A stretch of 64,000 nucleotides of DNA from Pseudomonas sp. PD9R (GCF_019200975.1 NZ_JAHTMR010000001.1:141400-205399); one strand, 5' to 3'; counted from the first letter of the stretch, positions 27,697-36,826 are shown. Program-made: numbers and translations. The notes: generated by a model not told the origin, from the letters alone.

Positions 27697-29244
27697 TTAC
27701 AACCATTCCTCAAGGGTGTTTAACGATTTTGAGTTGGATGTCGAAGTAATAGTTGGACGAAGGGTTTTCGCATAATTGGAGATGGTCATTTTGTTCAGTC
27801 CAGTTATTCTTGCTACATCAACCTGTTTCATACCTGCTTTGAGCAGTTCAAGAGCTCGATCCTTTGCAGGATGGGGGGCGGGTCCTGGAATCTTCTTCAC
27901 CTTGTAGGTTTTGGCCAGGCTATCGTCGAGAATTGCATCCGGAAGATATGTGTTTTGAAAAAACTGTGCTGTTTCGCTGTCTTGGACATACAAGTTAACA
28001 GGTTCGTTAGTTTCTTTGTTTCGCAGTGAAGTACGAAATGCATTCTGCAAGGTCATTTCCAGTTTATGTGTGAATTTCCAAGCCCTTTCCAGTTCTGCAA
28101 TTGATCCATTGTATTTTTGGGCAATGAATTCAAGAGACCTGCGGGCAATTGGTGTCGGGTTGCCATGGAATATCATGAATGCGTTATGTGTGTGGCTAAA
28201 ATTATTAAGGCCACGGCTATCAATTTTGCATTGTGTGAATTTATTTCCATGTGCTTGTTGTCCCCAGTTATACGAGAACATCAAACATTTTTGCTCATCA
28301 CCTAAATGACTATCTATCAATTTCGTAATCGAATACAAGGTTTTGTGACCTTCATCAGATGTAGCATCCACTGAGTCCAAAACCCCTCGGGAACAGTAAT
28401 TGTCGTCGGATAGCATGGGGTAGATAGTTACATCTTTGCAATTTTTGACATTGTTTGGGGCAAAGGACGACTTTTCATAAGTGAAGCCGTTTGCACGTGC
28501 AAACCAATCAAATAGTGATCCATCAAGAGTGGCTGAAAGTAGATGTACCTCTCGCGCAGCATGGAATCGTTCAAAGAATCCATATTCTTCGATAATGCGA
28601 ATTATCGTTTTTGGATTGTCCTTGTTGGAGTTAGACTCCCCGTTTTTGTTTTGTGTGGTGTCAACAAAGACAGGGGTTTTATTGACAATCGCTTTATAGA
28701 TGTCGTGCGTGGATGCCGCCAGAGTACTGTTAATTTTATTGTTGTACATGCCATTGTCTTTGTTGAAAGTGTTGATCTCATTTTTGATTGGTTCTTGCAT
28801 GTTATTTTTAATTTGCAGCTGGCCCCCAATGTTTTCGACAAGTTCCAGTCGCCTAAGCTGTGTGTTATCGAACGTGGCATGTCTAAGGTTAATTGGCATT
28901 GGCAACTCATCAATGATAATAGTCCAGCTTCCTAAATACGTGGTTGAACACTTTTGGAAGCTTGCATGTTGGCAGATAATAAAATATTTGCTTTCTTTGG
29001 GATTTAGCATTTTATTCAATGTGGCTTCTGCCATTACCCCGTTCCGTGAATCAACTTTGATTGGTTTAATGGAGCTACTGATGTTGCTGATATCATCAAA
29101 AACCTGATCGGCAAGTGCAAATGTAGGTGCAACAAAAAGGACTTTCTTTCCAAGGCTAAGCATCCCAGGGATTGCTGCAAGAGCCGCTTTTGTTTTGCCG
29201 CTTCCGGGTATTGCGATTGCTGTGTAAATGATTTTTTTGTTCAT
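27697..29244 (-). CDS. SF2 helicase-like ATPase with C-terminal HTH
   Basis: 515-aa AT-rich gene. The N-terminus has a Walker A (AIPGSGKTKAAL, residues about 12-23), a motif Ia-like VLFVAPTFALADQVF and a DExx box IIIDELP (about 110-116), the order of superfamily 2 helicases. The HLLSATLDGSLF segment looks like motif III, and LEMTLQNAFRTSLRN may be a divergent motif VI. The last ~70 residues (AKDRALELLKAGMKQVDVAR then ITGLNKMTISNYAKTLRP) form a resolvase-type helix-turn-helix. A helicase with its own DNA-binding HTH beside the integrase could help excision, replication or defence; function not known. Confidence 0.72.
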   Translation of the reverse strand: MNKKIIYTAIAIPGSGKTKAALAAIPGMLSLGKKVLFVAPTFALADQVFDDISNISSSIKPIKVDSRNGVMAEATLNKMLNPKESKYFIICQHASFQKCSTTYLGSWTIIIDELPMPINLRHATFDNTQLRRLELVENIGGQLQIKNNMQEPIKNEINTFNKDNGMYNNKINSTLAASTHDIYKAIVNKTPVFVDTTQNKNGESNSNKDNPKTIIRIIEEYGFFERFHAAREVHLLSATLDGSLFDWFARANGFTYEKSSFAPNNVKNCKDVTIYPMLSDDNYCSRGVLDSVDATSDEGHKTLYSITKLIDSHLGDEQKCLMFSYNWGQQAHGNKFTQCKIDSRGLNNFSHTHNAFMIFHGNPTPIARRSLEFIAQKYNGSIAELERAWKFTHKLEMTLQNAFRTSLRNKETNEPVNLYVQDSETAQFFQNTYLPDAILDDSLAKTYKVKKIPGPAPHPAKDRALELLKAGMKQVDVARITGLNKMTISNYAKTLRPTITSTSNSKSLNTLEEWL

Positions 29245-29602
29245 TAAAACTTACCTTTTTTTGGCGGATAAAAGCCTGCTAAAAGTGATGGGTGTCCATC
29301 TCTTTCAGTCGGCTGCTTTCGATTTGAGAGCAGCGTACACCATGATCGAGAAGTCCTAAACAGATTTTGGATGAATATTTGCTTTTTGTTAAACTTTTAG
29401 GGGGTTAGGTATGGTTATGTTGTTTGTATCAAATATGGATTTGATTAAATCGTTATGGCGGCTGTTTTGTTGATATTGTGGGGTGGTGTTAGTTCTGTGT
29501 TTTTTAATTTGATGTAATTGTTTTGGGTGCCTTCGTGGGGTTGTAAAGTTCCGCAGGCACGTTTTTTATTTTCCTGGGATCATGTCGACCAGCAAGCTGA
29601 TG
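29245..29602. other. AT-rich gap between ATPase and integrase genes
   Basis: 358 bases with no gene. At 29527-29567 a hairpin with GTGCCT / AGGCAC arms is followed on the plus strand by GTTTTTTATTTT, a possible terminator. The region also has to hold the promoter of the helicase-like gene. Confidence 0.45.
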
Positions 29603-30970
29603 TCAGTCATCGTTGGTCTCCGTATCCATGGATGTTTGGTTTGTATGGCAAAGCTCGGCTACTTGGACTTGAGGTCCCAGTTCAATGTGTCGCAGTGCGT
29701 CTACCATAGCCTTCAACGGGCTGCGACTGCCGTAGATGCTGAACGTCACTGCACCGTCCTCGTGTCCTGCAATTCGCTTAATTAGAGAGTCTTGAACCCC
29801 GGAGTCCCGAAGATCATCGATGAGCGTATGTCGAAAACTGTGGAATGTTTTCCTGGGGTCAGTAATTCCGCGTTTTTTCTTGTAACGTCCGAACCACTTC
29901 GACGGCGCATGGCCCAGCTTTCCCCGTATTGGTTCAAGTCCATGAAATAGGCGATCTGCCCCGGTGCCCCTGACTGACTCAACGTGGCCCAGAAGACCCA
30001 GTTCGATCAGGGTAGGGTGGATGGGTAGCAAACGGCGACTGCTGGCGTTCTTGAGGTTCTGGCCTTCGCTGTTGTCATCAATGCGGATGCATTGAATGCC
30101 CTGTTGTTCAATGAAGTCATCCACACGCAGTTGGCAGAGTTCTTCCAGTCTTGCCCCGGTGGCTCGCCCAAGCAGCGGCAGCCAGTAACGCCATGGATGC
30201 TTGCGGGCTTCTGCTTTGAGTTCCGCCAGATCCAGTAGGATGGTCAGATCCTGTCGATCAAATGACAACCGGGCTTCCTTGGCAGGCCCGGTCATGACCT
30301 TGAGTCCCAGCAATGGGTTGTCCGCTACATATCCATTTGTCTTGCACCAGTTCATGAATGCCGAGAGCTTACGTAAGCGGTTGTTCACGGTAACGGCGGT
30401 GATGGTCTTGTAAGTGGCGCCTGACTCAACGACCTGCTTCAGGGTCTTGCCTTCATATTCGGGGCGTAGGCCGAAGTACTGTGGACAGCGACAGAGACGA
30501 TCTTTCAATAGTCGGGCTTGCTGTACGTCGAATGCTTCAACGGGCATGTCGCCCATCAGTTCGAACAAATCTCGTATTGAGCGTTCAACTTCGTGGGTGC
30601 TGACCTCACGCCACGTGCCACCACGTTTTCCCTCTTCTATATAGAGCTTGGACAAGTTGGCGAGCGTAGGGCCGTCACTGTTCCGCATCACGGCATTGGT
30701 TGGCGTTTTCCGTACAGCAGGTGGGATCGTTGGTGAGGGGGCAGAGTCTCGCCACTCCGAACACAGCCTACGCAGCGTCTGAAGGTCAGCCATGGGGTGG
30801 GCGTTCAAGTGGCTGTGGACTTGCTGGGCGAGTGAGGTCGCCAGGAAGAGTGCGTGTTGACGATGCCGAATGTTCAGGCTCAAACGCAAGGTGTGACACC
30901 TCGGGAAGAGATGCTCGGGTAGCCTGAGATTCAGGTAATAGACGGGTCCACGGCGGGTTATGTAGGCCAT
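29603..30970 (-). CDS. int: Tyrosine recombinase (island integrase)
   Basis: 455-aa site-specific integrase. The N-terminal DNA-binding region (MAYITRRGPVYYLNLRLPEH) is followed by a SAM-like core-binding domain (about 100-220) and the catalytic domain with Arg in GRATGARLEELCQL, HSFRHTLIDDL, the GHEDG His and the nucleophile Tyr in FSIYGSRSP. It is transcribed inward from the right end, 118 bp from the attR copy of ffs, so it most likely integrates the island into ffs. The ATG at 30970 follows three 13-bp-spaced TGTACAAC repeats. Confidence 0.93.
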   Translation of the reverse strand: MAYITRRGPVYYLNLRLPEHLFPRCHTLRLSLNIRHRQHALFLATSLAQQVHSHLNAHPMADLQTLRRLCSEWRDSAPSPTIPPAVRKTPTNAVMRNSDGPTLANLSKLYIEEGKRGGTWREVSTHEVERSIRDLFELMGDMPVEAFDVQQARLLKDRLCRCPQYFGLRPEYEGKTLKQVVESGATYKTITAVTVNNRLRKLSAFMNWCKTNGYVADNPLLGLKVMTGPAKEARLSFDRQDLTILLDLAELKAEARKHPWRYWLPLLGRATGARLEELCQLRVDDFIEQQGIQCIRIDDNSEGQNLKNASSRRLLPIHPTLIELGLLGHVESVRGTGADRLFHGLEPIRGKLGHAPSKWFGRYKKKRGITDPRKTFHSFRHTLIDDLRDSGVQDSLIKRIAGHEDGAVTFSIYGSRSPLKAMVDALRHIELGPQVQVAELCHTNQTSMDTETNDD

Positions 30971-31004
30971 GTTGTACACCTGTGTTGTACAGCAAAGTTG
31001 TACA
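30971..31004. repeat. Three GTTGTACA iterons at 13-bp spacing before int
   Basis: GTTGTACA at 30971, 30984 and 30997, each exactly 13 bp apart, the first abutting the int start codon. Likely arm-type integrase sites or an operator that controls int. Confidence 0.6.
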
Positions 31005-31087
31005 GTGCTGACTACACCCCGTTTTCTGACTGCCCGTGCAGCGAGTTTGCACGGTAGAAATATTGCAACCCAAAGAGCCTGAAACCC

Positions 31088-31198
31088 TGACCCCATCGGT
31101 CCCCCCGCAACGATTACCCGTGAACCTGGTCAGATCCGGAAGGAAGCAGCCACAGCGGGAACATTGTGTGCCGGGGTGTGGCTGGTGGGGTTGCCTCC
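31088..31198 (+). ncRNA. ffs: 4.5S RNA, right copy (promoterless, attR)
   Basis: Second, 111-bp copy of the SRP RNA gene, with the TCC-GGAA-GGA tetraloop stem that is also found in E. coli. It differs from the left copy only at 31135 (T for G) and 31144 (A for C). Upstream is island DNA without a recognisable promoter, and the first two bases of the terminal stem are changed (CC for GG). Its 3' side joins the normal chromosome, so it probably preserves the native 3' half of ffs, cut off from its promoter by the island. Confidence 0.85.
31088..31198 (+). repeat. Right attachment repeat of the island (attR)
   Basis: Direct repeat partner of 13022-13132; marks the right island boundary. Confidence 0.85.
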
Positions 31199-31309
31199 AT
31201 AACGCACCGCGAGTCCTCACTCGCGTTATCTGATCAAAAACACTTCTATTGCACTGCCATGGATTTCATCCATCGCGGTTTTTTTTCGTCTTCGATTTGT
31301 GTGACGCAT

Positions 31310-31355
31310 AAAAAGGAGGCCGACCTGTCGAGTGCGACAAGTCGGCCTCCTTTTT
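31310..31355. terminator. Strong bidirectional terminator
   Basis: AAAAAGGAGGCCGAC ... GTCGGCCTCCTTTTT, a ~20-bp stem with a short loop and A/T tracts on both sides, between ffs (plus) and the XRE gene (minus). Confidence 0.85.
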
Positions 31356-31366
31356 CTTTTCTGGCA

Positions 31367-31681
31367 CTAAGGCTTGGACAAGGCCTGGTCAACCGCTGCA
31401 ATCAGCTTTCCCAGATCCTTCGGGGTGGCTTTATGAATGACATCGAACAGATACGCCCGCTGTTCGTCTTCATCGCCGAGGTCGGCAAAAAAGGCTTTCA
31501 GCTTCACGCCCAGCACATCGGCAAGCAGGAAGAGTACGTCCACGCTGGGGGTATAGGTGCCGGTTTCGAAGCGGCTGATGGTTTTAGGGTCAAAACCGGT
31601 TCTTTCGCCAAGTTCAGCCTGAGTAAGCCCCGCGACCTTTCGGTAGCGCCGGATGGCCGGACCCAAACTTGAAATTTGCAT
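31367..31681 (-). CDS. XRE family HTH protein
   Basis: 104-aa regulator with a Cro/C1 helix-turn-helix (about 8-62: LTQAELGERTGFDPKTISRF) and a short charged C-terminal tail that may dimerise. It lies just outside the island's right end, so it appears to be a core gene. No partner gene is adjacent, and its targets cannot be inferred. Confidence 0.85.
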   Translation of the reverse strand: MQISSLGPAIRRYRKVAGLTQAELGERTGFDPKTISRFETGTYTPSVDVLFLLADVLGVKLKAFFADLGDEDEQRAYLFDVIHKATPKDLGKLIAAVDQALSKP

Positions 31682-31969
31682 TGCTCAATTCCCATTTACA
31701 ATCAAGAACTTAACGATAGATTTTTGCATTAGACAACGGCATGATTCATCACCTTGCTTTGCAAAATGTGATGCATTTCGTAGAATCGCCGCCCAAACGG
31801 GGCTTTTAGTCACCTGTTCTCAGAAGTTTGAGTGATGTTAAACGGCCATGGCTGCACTTTCTCGCACGGTTGCGAGCGCGCCTGGTTGGCTCTGAAAACC
31901 TCCCGAATTTACCATTAGTGGTGTTGCTGCCTTAAACGGTTCCACCGCCAGCGACAGCGAGCCTGACTC

Positions 31970-33670
31970 ATGGATGAGAAGTACCGCAGGGCAGTGGATG
32001 CCGCCGCGATTTTTTCCGAGACCGACCTGGCCGGCCGGATCACCCACGTCAATGATCAGTTCTGCGCAGTGTCCGGCTACAGCCGTGAGGAACTGCTCGG
32101 GCAGAACCATCGTATGCTTAATTCCGGCATGCATTCCGCAGAATTTTTCGCCGGGATGTGGCGCACCATCGCCTTGGGCAATGTATGGAAGGGCGAGATC
32201 TGCAATCGCGCCAAAGACGGCAGCTTGTATTGGGTTGAAAGCACCATGGTGCCGGTACTCGATAACGCCAACGGGCGAGTCGAGCGCTATTTATCGATTC
32301 GTTTCGACATCAGTGAAAAACGCCAGCTTCTGCACTCCCTGCAATGGCGGGTCGGGCATGACGTGCTGACCGGGCTGCCAAACCGGGCGTTTCTATCGGA
32401 TTTGCTGGATCAGGCGCTGGAGTTCTCGCGCCAGGAAAGTATTCCGCTGGCGGTGTGCATGCTCGACCTCGACGGCTTCAAGGCCGTCAACGATGGTTAC
32501 GGGCATGCCAGTGGCGATTTGTTGCTGGTGGAAGTGGCCAAGCGCCTGCGCGGTATCGTTCGCGGTGAGGACGTAGTCGCGCGACTGGCCGGCGACGAGT
32601 TCGTGCTGGTGTTGCGTTATGTGCGCGACTTGCCGGAACTGCGTGCGGCGCTGAACCGGGTGCTGGCAACCATCTCGGCGCCGTACTCACTGCACGGCAA
32701 AGACATCCATGTGTACGCCAGCATCGGCGTGACGCTGTTTCCCCACGATAACGAAGATGCCGAAACCCTGCTGCGTCACGCTGATCAGGCCATGTATGTG
32801 GCCAAGCAAAGTGGTCGCAAACGCTTTCATTTATTCGATGTATCCCGGGATCGCGAGGTCAAGGCCACTCATCAGACGGTTGAGCGGGTGCGCCAGGCGC
32901 TGGCGGCCGATGAGTTGCGTCTGCATTTTCAGCCCAAGGTCAACATGCGGCGTGGCCAGGTCGTCGGTTTCGAAGCGCTGTTGCGTTGGGCGCATCCGCA
33001 GGATGGCATGGTCGCCGCCCGGGAGTTTTTGCCGTTGGTAGAAGAGACGGACCTGATCATTGATATTGGTGAATGGGTCATGGAGCAGGTGCTGTCGCAG
33101 TTGGATCAGTGGCGACAGGCCGGGCATGACTGGCCGGTGAGTATCAATATTGCGGCGCGGCATTTTCAGCGTGCAGACTTTGTCGATCGCCTGGGAGATG
33201 TGCTGGCGCGGCATTCACAGGTTGCACCGCAAAGGCTGGACCTGGAGATCGTCGAGTCGGTTGCCATTGAGAACATTCAGCACGTCAGCGATTGTTTGCA
33301 GGCTTGCCAGGCGCTGGGTGTGCAGTTTTCATTGGGGGATTTTGGCACCGGTTACTCGTCACTGAGTTACCTCAAACGGTTGCGCACCCAAACCATCAAG
33401 ATCGATAAGTCTTTCGTGCGCGACATTCTTCATGACCGCGACGACCTTGCTCTGACGACGGCAGTGATCGGCCTGGCCCGTGCGTTTGACCGTCAGGTGA
33501 TTGCCGAGGGGCTGGAGAGTGTCGAGCACGGTGAGTTGTTGCTGCAACTGGGCTGTGAGGTGGCGCAGGGCTATTTCATTGCGCGGCCGATGCCGGCAGC
33601 GGAGGTACCGGATTGGGTGGCCGGTTTTGTTGCGCCGGTGCAGTGGAGGGTGCTGGATGAAACGGCTTGA
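31970..33670 (+). CDS. PAS-GGDEF-EAL cyclic-di-GMP protein, EAL site altered
   Basis: 566-aa cytoplasmic signalling protein. The PAS domain (about 10-118) has the VSGYSREELLGQNHRML pattern of redox or ligand sensors; GGDEF (about 125-290) has AGDEF at 207-211; EAL (about 300-550) has EAL at 335-337. The GGDEF variant AGDEF can be active. In the EAL domain the usual DDFGTG motif reads GDFGTG (Gly456), losing a metal-binding Asp, which usually weakens or abolishes phosphodiesterase activity. So it may be a cyclase or a GTP-responsive regulator. No membrane segment. Confidence 0.92.
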   Translation: MDEKYRRAVDAAAIFSETDLAGRITHVNDQFCAVSGYSREELLGQNHRMLNSGMHSAEFFAGMWRTIALGNVWKGEICNRAKDGSLYWVESTMVPVLDNANGRVERYLSIRFDISEKRQLLHSLQWRVGHDVLTGLPNRAFLSDLLDQALEFSRQESIPLAVCMLDLDGFKAVNDGYGHASGDLLLVEVAKRLRGIVRGEDVVARLAGDEFVLVLRYVRDLPELRAALNRVLATISAPYSLHGKDIHVYASIGVTLFPHDNEDAETLLRHADQAMYVAKQSGRKRFHLFDVSRDREVKATHQTVERVRQALAADELRLHFQPKVNMRRGQVVGFEALLRWAHPQDGMVAAREFLPLVEETDLIIDIGEWVMEQVLSQLDQWRQAGHDWPVSINIAARHFQRADFVDRLGDVLARHSQVAPQRLDLEIVESVAIENIQHVSDCLQACQALGVQFSLGDFGTGYSSLSYLKRLRTQTIKIDKSFVRDILHDRDDLALTTAVIGLARAFDRQVIAEGLESVEHGELLLQLGCEVAQGYFIARPMPAAEVPDWVAGFVAPVQWRVLDETA

Positions 33671-33694
33671 TTGTTAAATCAACACTTCACCTTG

Positions 33695-33783
33695 CAGGCG
33701 CGAGCCTGTTCGCGAAGGCTGCAGCACATTCAGCATCAACTGGACTGAAAAACTGCTATCGCGAGCAGGCTCGCTCCCACAGG
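33695..33783. repeat. REP-like inverted pair, family B
   Basis: Inverted CAGGCGCGAGCCTG / GCGAGCAGGCTCGCTCCCAC elements between the GGDEF-EAL gene and the convergent binding-protein gene. Confidence 0.75.
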
Positions 33784-34536
33784 CTATGGGTTGGTTTCAG
33801 TCTTGCCGCCGATGTAGAGCCGAATGATGTCATCAATTTCCCCAGACATTTTCATCCGCAGCAACGTGCGCAGGATCCGCTGCACCGGCACGCCGGGGTC
33901 GTTGCGCACATAGCAACCAACGTTTTGCTCCTGCAGCACCGCCACACTCTGCAATTGCTGCTCGGGCATCAGGCGCTGATTGAACCAGTCCAGCGTCCAT
34001 TGATTGCTGACGGCATAGCGATTGCGCCCGGCCTGGAGTTTTTCCAGCACCTGCTCCTGATTGCGGGCGTCGTCGCGGTGCAACCGGTTGCTGTCGAACA
34101 GCGGTTGCAGGGTCGGGTAGCTGTAACCAAGCACGGTACCGATGGATTGGGGCGTCAAGTTCGCCGGAATAATGGTGGCAGACGGGGCGGGGCGGCTGAT
34201 CAGCATGTCCGGTTGGGACCAGAGCGGGATACTCCAGATGTAATCACCTGACTGGTTCGGCATCCAGGATTGTGCGGCGTAGCAGCGGACATCAACCTCG
34301 CCATGCTCCATCGCGTTTTGCACCCGTGCCCGAGGCAATACATGGAACTCCGCCGGTACGCCGACCTGGGTCGCCAGGCTCAGCATCACGTCGTACAGGA
34401 TGCCTTGAGTCGGCCGGCCTCGTTCCAGCTGCACCATCGGCATCGCCCAACTGTCGGGCACTACAAAGCGCAACGGCGCGCCAGCTGCGGTGCCGTCCAA
34501 GCTGATCAACAGCAGTGCCCCCAAGGCCAACCGCAT
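33784..34536 (-). CDS. Periplasmic solute-binding protein, amino-acid ABC family type
   Basis: 250-aa protein with a signal peptide (MRLALGALLLISLDGTAAGA, cleavage near residue 20) and the two-lobed SBP_bac_3 pattern (GILYDVMLSLATQVG, then EVDVRCYAAQSW and VLEKLQAGRNRYAV). No permease or ATPase genes are nearby, so it may be an orphan binding protein or a sensor input rather than a transporter subunit. The start at 34536 is preferred because it gives a proper signal peptide. It is divergent from dnaX. Confidence 0.8.
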   Translation of the reverse strand: MRLALGALLLISLDGTAAGAPLRFVVPDSWAMPMVQLERGRPTQGILYDVMLSLATQVGVPAEFHVLPRARVQNAMEHGEVDVRCYAAQSWMPNQSGDYIWSIPLWSQPDMLISRPAPSATIIPANLTPQSIGTVLGYSYPTLQPLFDSNRLHRDDARNQEQVLEKLQAGRNRYAVSNQWTLDWFNQRLMPEQQLQSVAVLQEQNVGCYVRNDPGVPVQRILRTLLRMKMSGEIDDIIRLYIGGKTETNP

Positions 34537-34671
34537 AAACGCTCCGCTATTTTTGAAACTAAAAGCCCCCAAAATGCAGCTTAGCCAGATTAGGCGAGCA
34601 CACCGGATGCAATTTTGGCCTTGCTCCGCTAGCATTAGCCGCTTCAGCTTCCTTCGTGGCGACGGTTTTCG

Positions 34672-36759
34672 ATGAGTTATCAGGTTCTTGCACGTAAATG
34701 GCGTCCGCGCTCGTTCCGCGAAATGGTCGGCCAGACCCATGTGCTCAAGGCTCTGATCAATGCCTTGGACAGCCAGCGGCTGCACCACGCCTACCTGTTC
34801 ACCGGTACGCGCGGGGTCGGCAAGACCACCATCGCGCGGATCATCGCCAAATGCCTGAACTGTGAAACAGGTATCACTTCAACGCCTTGTGGCGAGTGTT
34901 CGGTGTGCCGCGAGATCGATGAGGGCCGTTTCGTCGACCTGATCGAGATCGACGCCGCGAGCCGCACCAAGGTCGAGGACACCCGCGAGCTGCTCGATAA
35001 CGTGCAGTACGCGCCGAGCCGTGGGCGCTTCAAGGTCTACCTGATCGACGAAGTGCACATGCTTTCCAGCCATTCCTTCAATGCGCTGCTGAAAACCCTC
35101 GAAGAGCCGCCACCCTACGTCAAGTTCATCCTGGCCACCACTGACCCGCAGAAACTTCCTGCAACGATTCTGTCGCGGTGCCTGCAGTTCTCTCTGAAGA
35201 ACATGACCCCGGAGCGTGTCGTCGAGCATTTGACCCACGTGCTGGGCGTCGAAAAGGTGCCGTTCGAAGACGATGCGCTGTGGTTGCTGGGCCGCGCTGC
35301 CGATGGTTCGATGCGCGACGCGATGAGCCTGACCGATCAGGCGATCGCCTTCGGTGAAGGCAAGGTCATGGCCGCCGATGTGCGGGCGATGCTCGGGACC
35401 CTCGATCATGGTCAGGTCTATGACGTCCTGCATGCGCTGATCGAAGGTGACGCCAAGGCGTTGCTCGAAGCTGTCCGTCATCTGGCCGAACAAGGCCCGG
35501 ACTGGAGCGGCGTGCTCTCGGAAATTCTCAATGTTTTGCATCGTGTCGCCATCGCCCAGGCCTTGCCTGAAGGCGTCGACAACGGCCACGGCGACCGCGA
35601 TCGGGTATTGGCGTTGGCCCAAGCGCTGCCGGCCGAAGATGTGCAGTTCTACTACCAGATGGGCCTGATCGGCCGCCGCGATTTGCCGCTGGCACCAGAC
35701 CCGCGAGGTGGTTTCGAAATGGTGCTGCTGCGGATGCTCGCGTTCCGCCCCGCCGACACCGCGGATGCCCCGAGGCACCCGCTAAAGCCAGTGGGGATCA
35801 GTCAGGCCACGATTGATTCCGCCAAATCAGTGGCTGCCACGCCGGTTGCTGCGTCGGTAGTCGCTGCGGCAGCTGCCCCCGTCGAGCCTGTACCGCTCGT
35901 TGCTCCGATGCCAGCGCCTGTGGCTGAGCCGGTTGTGCCGGCGGTTGTGCCCGAGGCCGTGGTTGAAGCGGTCGTCGAAGCGGTCGTGGTCGAAGAAGTG
36001 GTCGACTTGCCGTGGAATGATCCGGTCGAGCCTGCGCCTGTCCAGCAGCCAGCGGTCGAGCCGGTACTGGAAACCGCCAGCGAACAACCCGAATTGCCAC
36101 CGATGCCGCTGCCAACGCCGGACAGCGCGGTGCCGGACGCGCCAGAGTGGGCCGCCGCGCCGATTCCAGAGCCGTCCGTGGCCGACGTCGATGCTGCCAC
36201 GCCGGGCATGGATCAGGACGACGAGCCGCCGCTGGACGAGGACTATATCGAGCCAGACATGGACTCGGCCTACAGCTACCTCGATGAGCTGGCCAGCGAG
36301 CACGCCGCCGAGCCAGCCGCAGAACCGGAACCCGAGCCTGCTGCCGCGCCAGCCACGGGATTGGCCTTGCAATGGCTGGAGCTGTTCCCGAACCTGCCGA
36401 TTTCCGGCATGACCGGCAGCATCGCCGCCAACTGCACGCTAATCGCTGTGGATGGCGACAACTGGCTGTTGCACCTGGACCCGGCCCACAGCGCCTTGTT
36501 CAACGCGACCCAGCAACGTCGGCTCAACGATGCGTTGAACCAGTATCACGGGCGCACGCTGACCCTGACCATGGAGCTGATCAAGCCCGAGCAGGAAACC
36601 CCGGCCCAGGCAGCATCTCGCCGTCGTGCCAACCGTCAGCGCGAAGCCGAGGAGTCGATCCACGGTGATCCGTTCATCCAGCAAATGATGCAGCAGTTCG
36701 GTGCGGTGGTCCGTAACGATACTATTGAACCTGTCGAAGCCCTGGTCAGTCAGGGCTAG
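34672..36759 (+). CDS. dnaX: DNA polymerase III tau/gamma subunit
   Basis: Clamp-loader ATPase (695 aa) of the replicase. Walker A GTRGVGKTT at about residue 45, a Cys4 zinc module (CLNCETG...CGECSVC), Walker B VYLIDEVHML, and sensor motif SRC. After residue about 370 comes a long low-complexity Ala/Pro/Val/Glu linker (for example VVEAVVEAVVVEEVV), then the tau-specific C-terminal domain that binds the polymerase. I saw no A-AAA-AAG-type slippery site that would produce gamma by frameshift. It leads a dnaX-ybaB group. Confidence 0.96.
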   Translation: MSYQVLARKWRPRSFREMVGQTHVLKALINALDSQRLHHAYLFTGTRGVGKTTIARIIAKCLNCETGITSTPCGECSVCREIDEGRFVDLIEIDAASRTKVEDTRELLDNVQYAPSRGRFKVYLIDEVHMLSSHSFNALLKTLEEPPPYVKFILATTDPQKLPATILSRCLQFSLKNMTPERVVEHLTHVLGVEKVPFEDDALWLLGRAADGSMRDAMSLTDQAIAFGEGKVMAADVRAMLGTLDHGQVYDVLHALIEGDAKALLEAVRHLAEQGPDWSGVLSEILNVLHRVAIAQALPEGVDNGHGDRDRVLALAQALPAEDVQFYYQMGLIGRRDLPLAPDPRGGFEMVLLRMLAFRPADTADAPRHPLKPVGISQATIDSAKSVAATPVAASVVAAAAAPVEPVPLVAPMPAPVAEPVVPAVVPEAVVEAVVEAVVVEEVVDLPWNDPVEPAPVQQPAVEPVLETASEQPELPPMPLPTPDSAVPDAPEWAAAPIPEPSVADVDAATPGMDQDDEPPLDEDYIEPDMDSAYSYLDELASEHAAEPAAEPEPEPAAAPATGLALQWLELFPNLPISGMTGSIAANCTLIAVDGDNWLLHLDPAHSALFNATQQRRLNDALNQYHGRTLTLTMELIKPEQETPAQAASRRRANRQREAEESIHGDPFIQQMMQQFGAVVRNDTIEPVEALVSQG

Positions 36760-36826
36760 TTAACTGAAGGCGTTCGGCCAAAAGGGCCGGGCGCTGTTTT
36801 AATCCAAGTACTTTGAGGTGATTACC

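Larger units (their letters stand above)
13022..31198. mobile_element. 18-kb integrative genomic island in ffs
   Basis: Integrated element bounded by a 111-bp duplication of ffs, with a tyrosine integrase just inside the right boundary and transcribed inwards. Cargo includes a Vsr/methyltransferase/restriction cassette, XRE-ImmA, a TIR-like protein, HNH proteins, a serine resolvase, a helicase-like ATPase and unrecognised genes. Base composition is mixed, and 26-29.6 kb is visibly AT-rich compared with the core. No plasmid conjugation or phage structural genes were seen, so it is better called an integrative island than a complete prophage or ICE. Confidence 0.88.

Noticed and set aside
13022..31198. 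tRNA or tmRNA as the island's target site
   Set aside because: The flanking duplication folds and reads as 4.5S RNA; no tRNA-like sequence was seen at either end.
34672..36759. Programmed frameshift in dnaX
   Set aside because: No A-AAA-AAG-type slippery sequence was seen; the gene reads through as tau.
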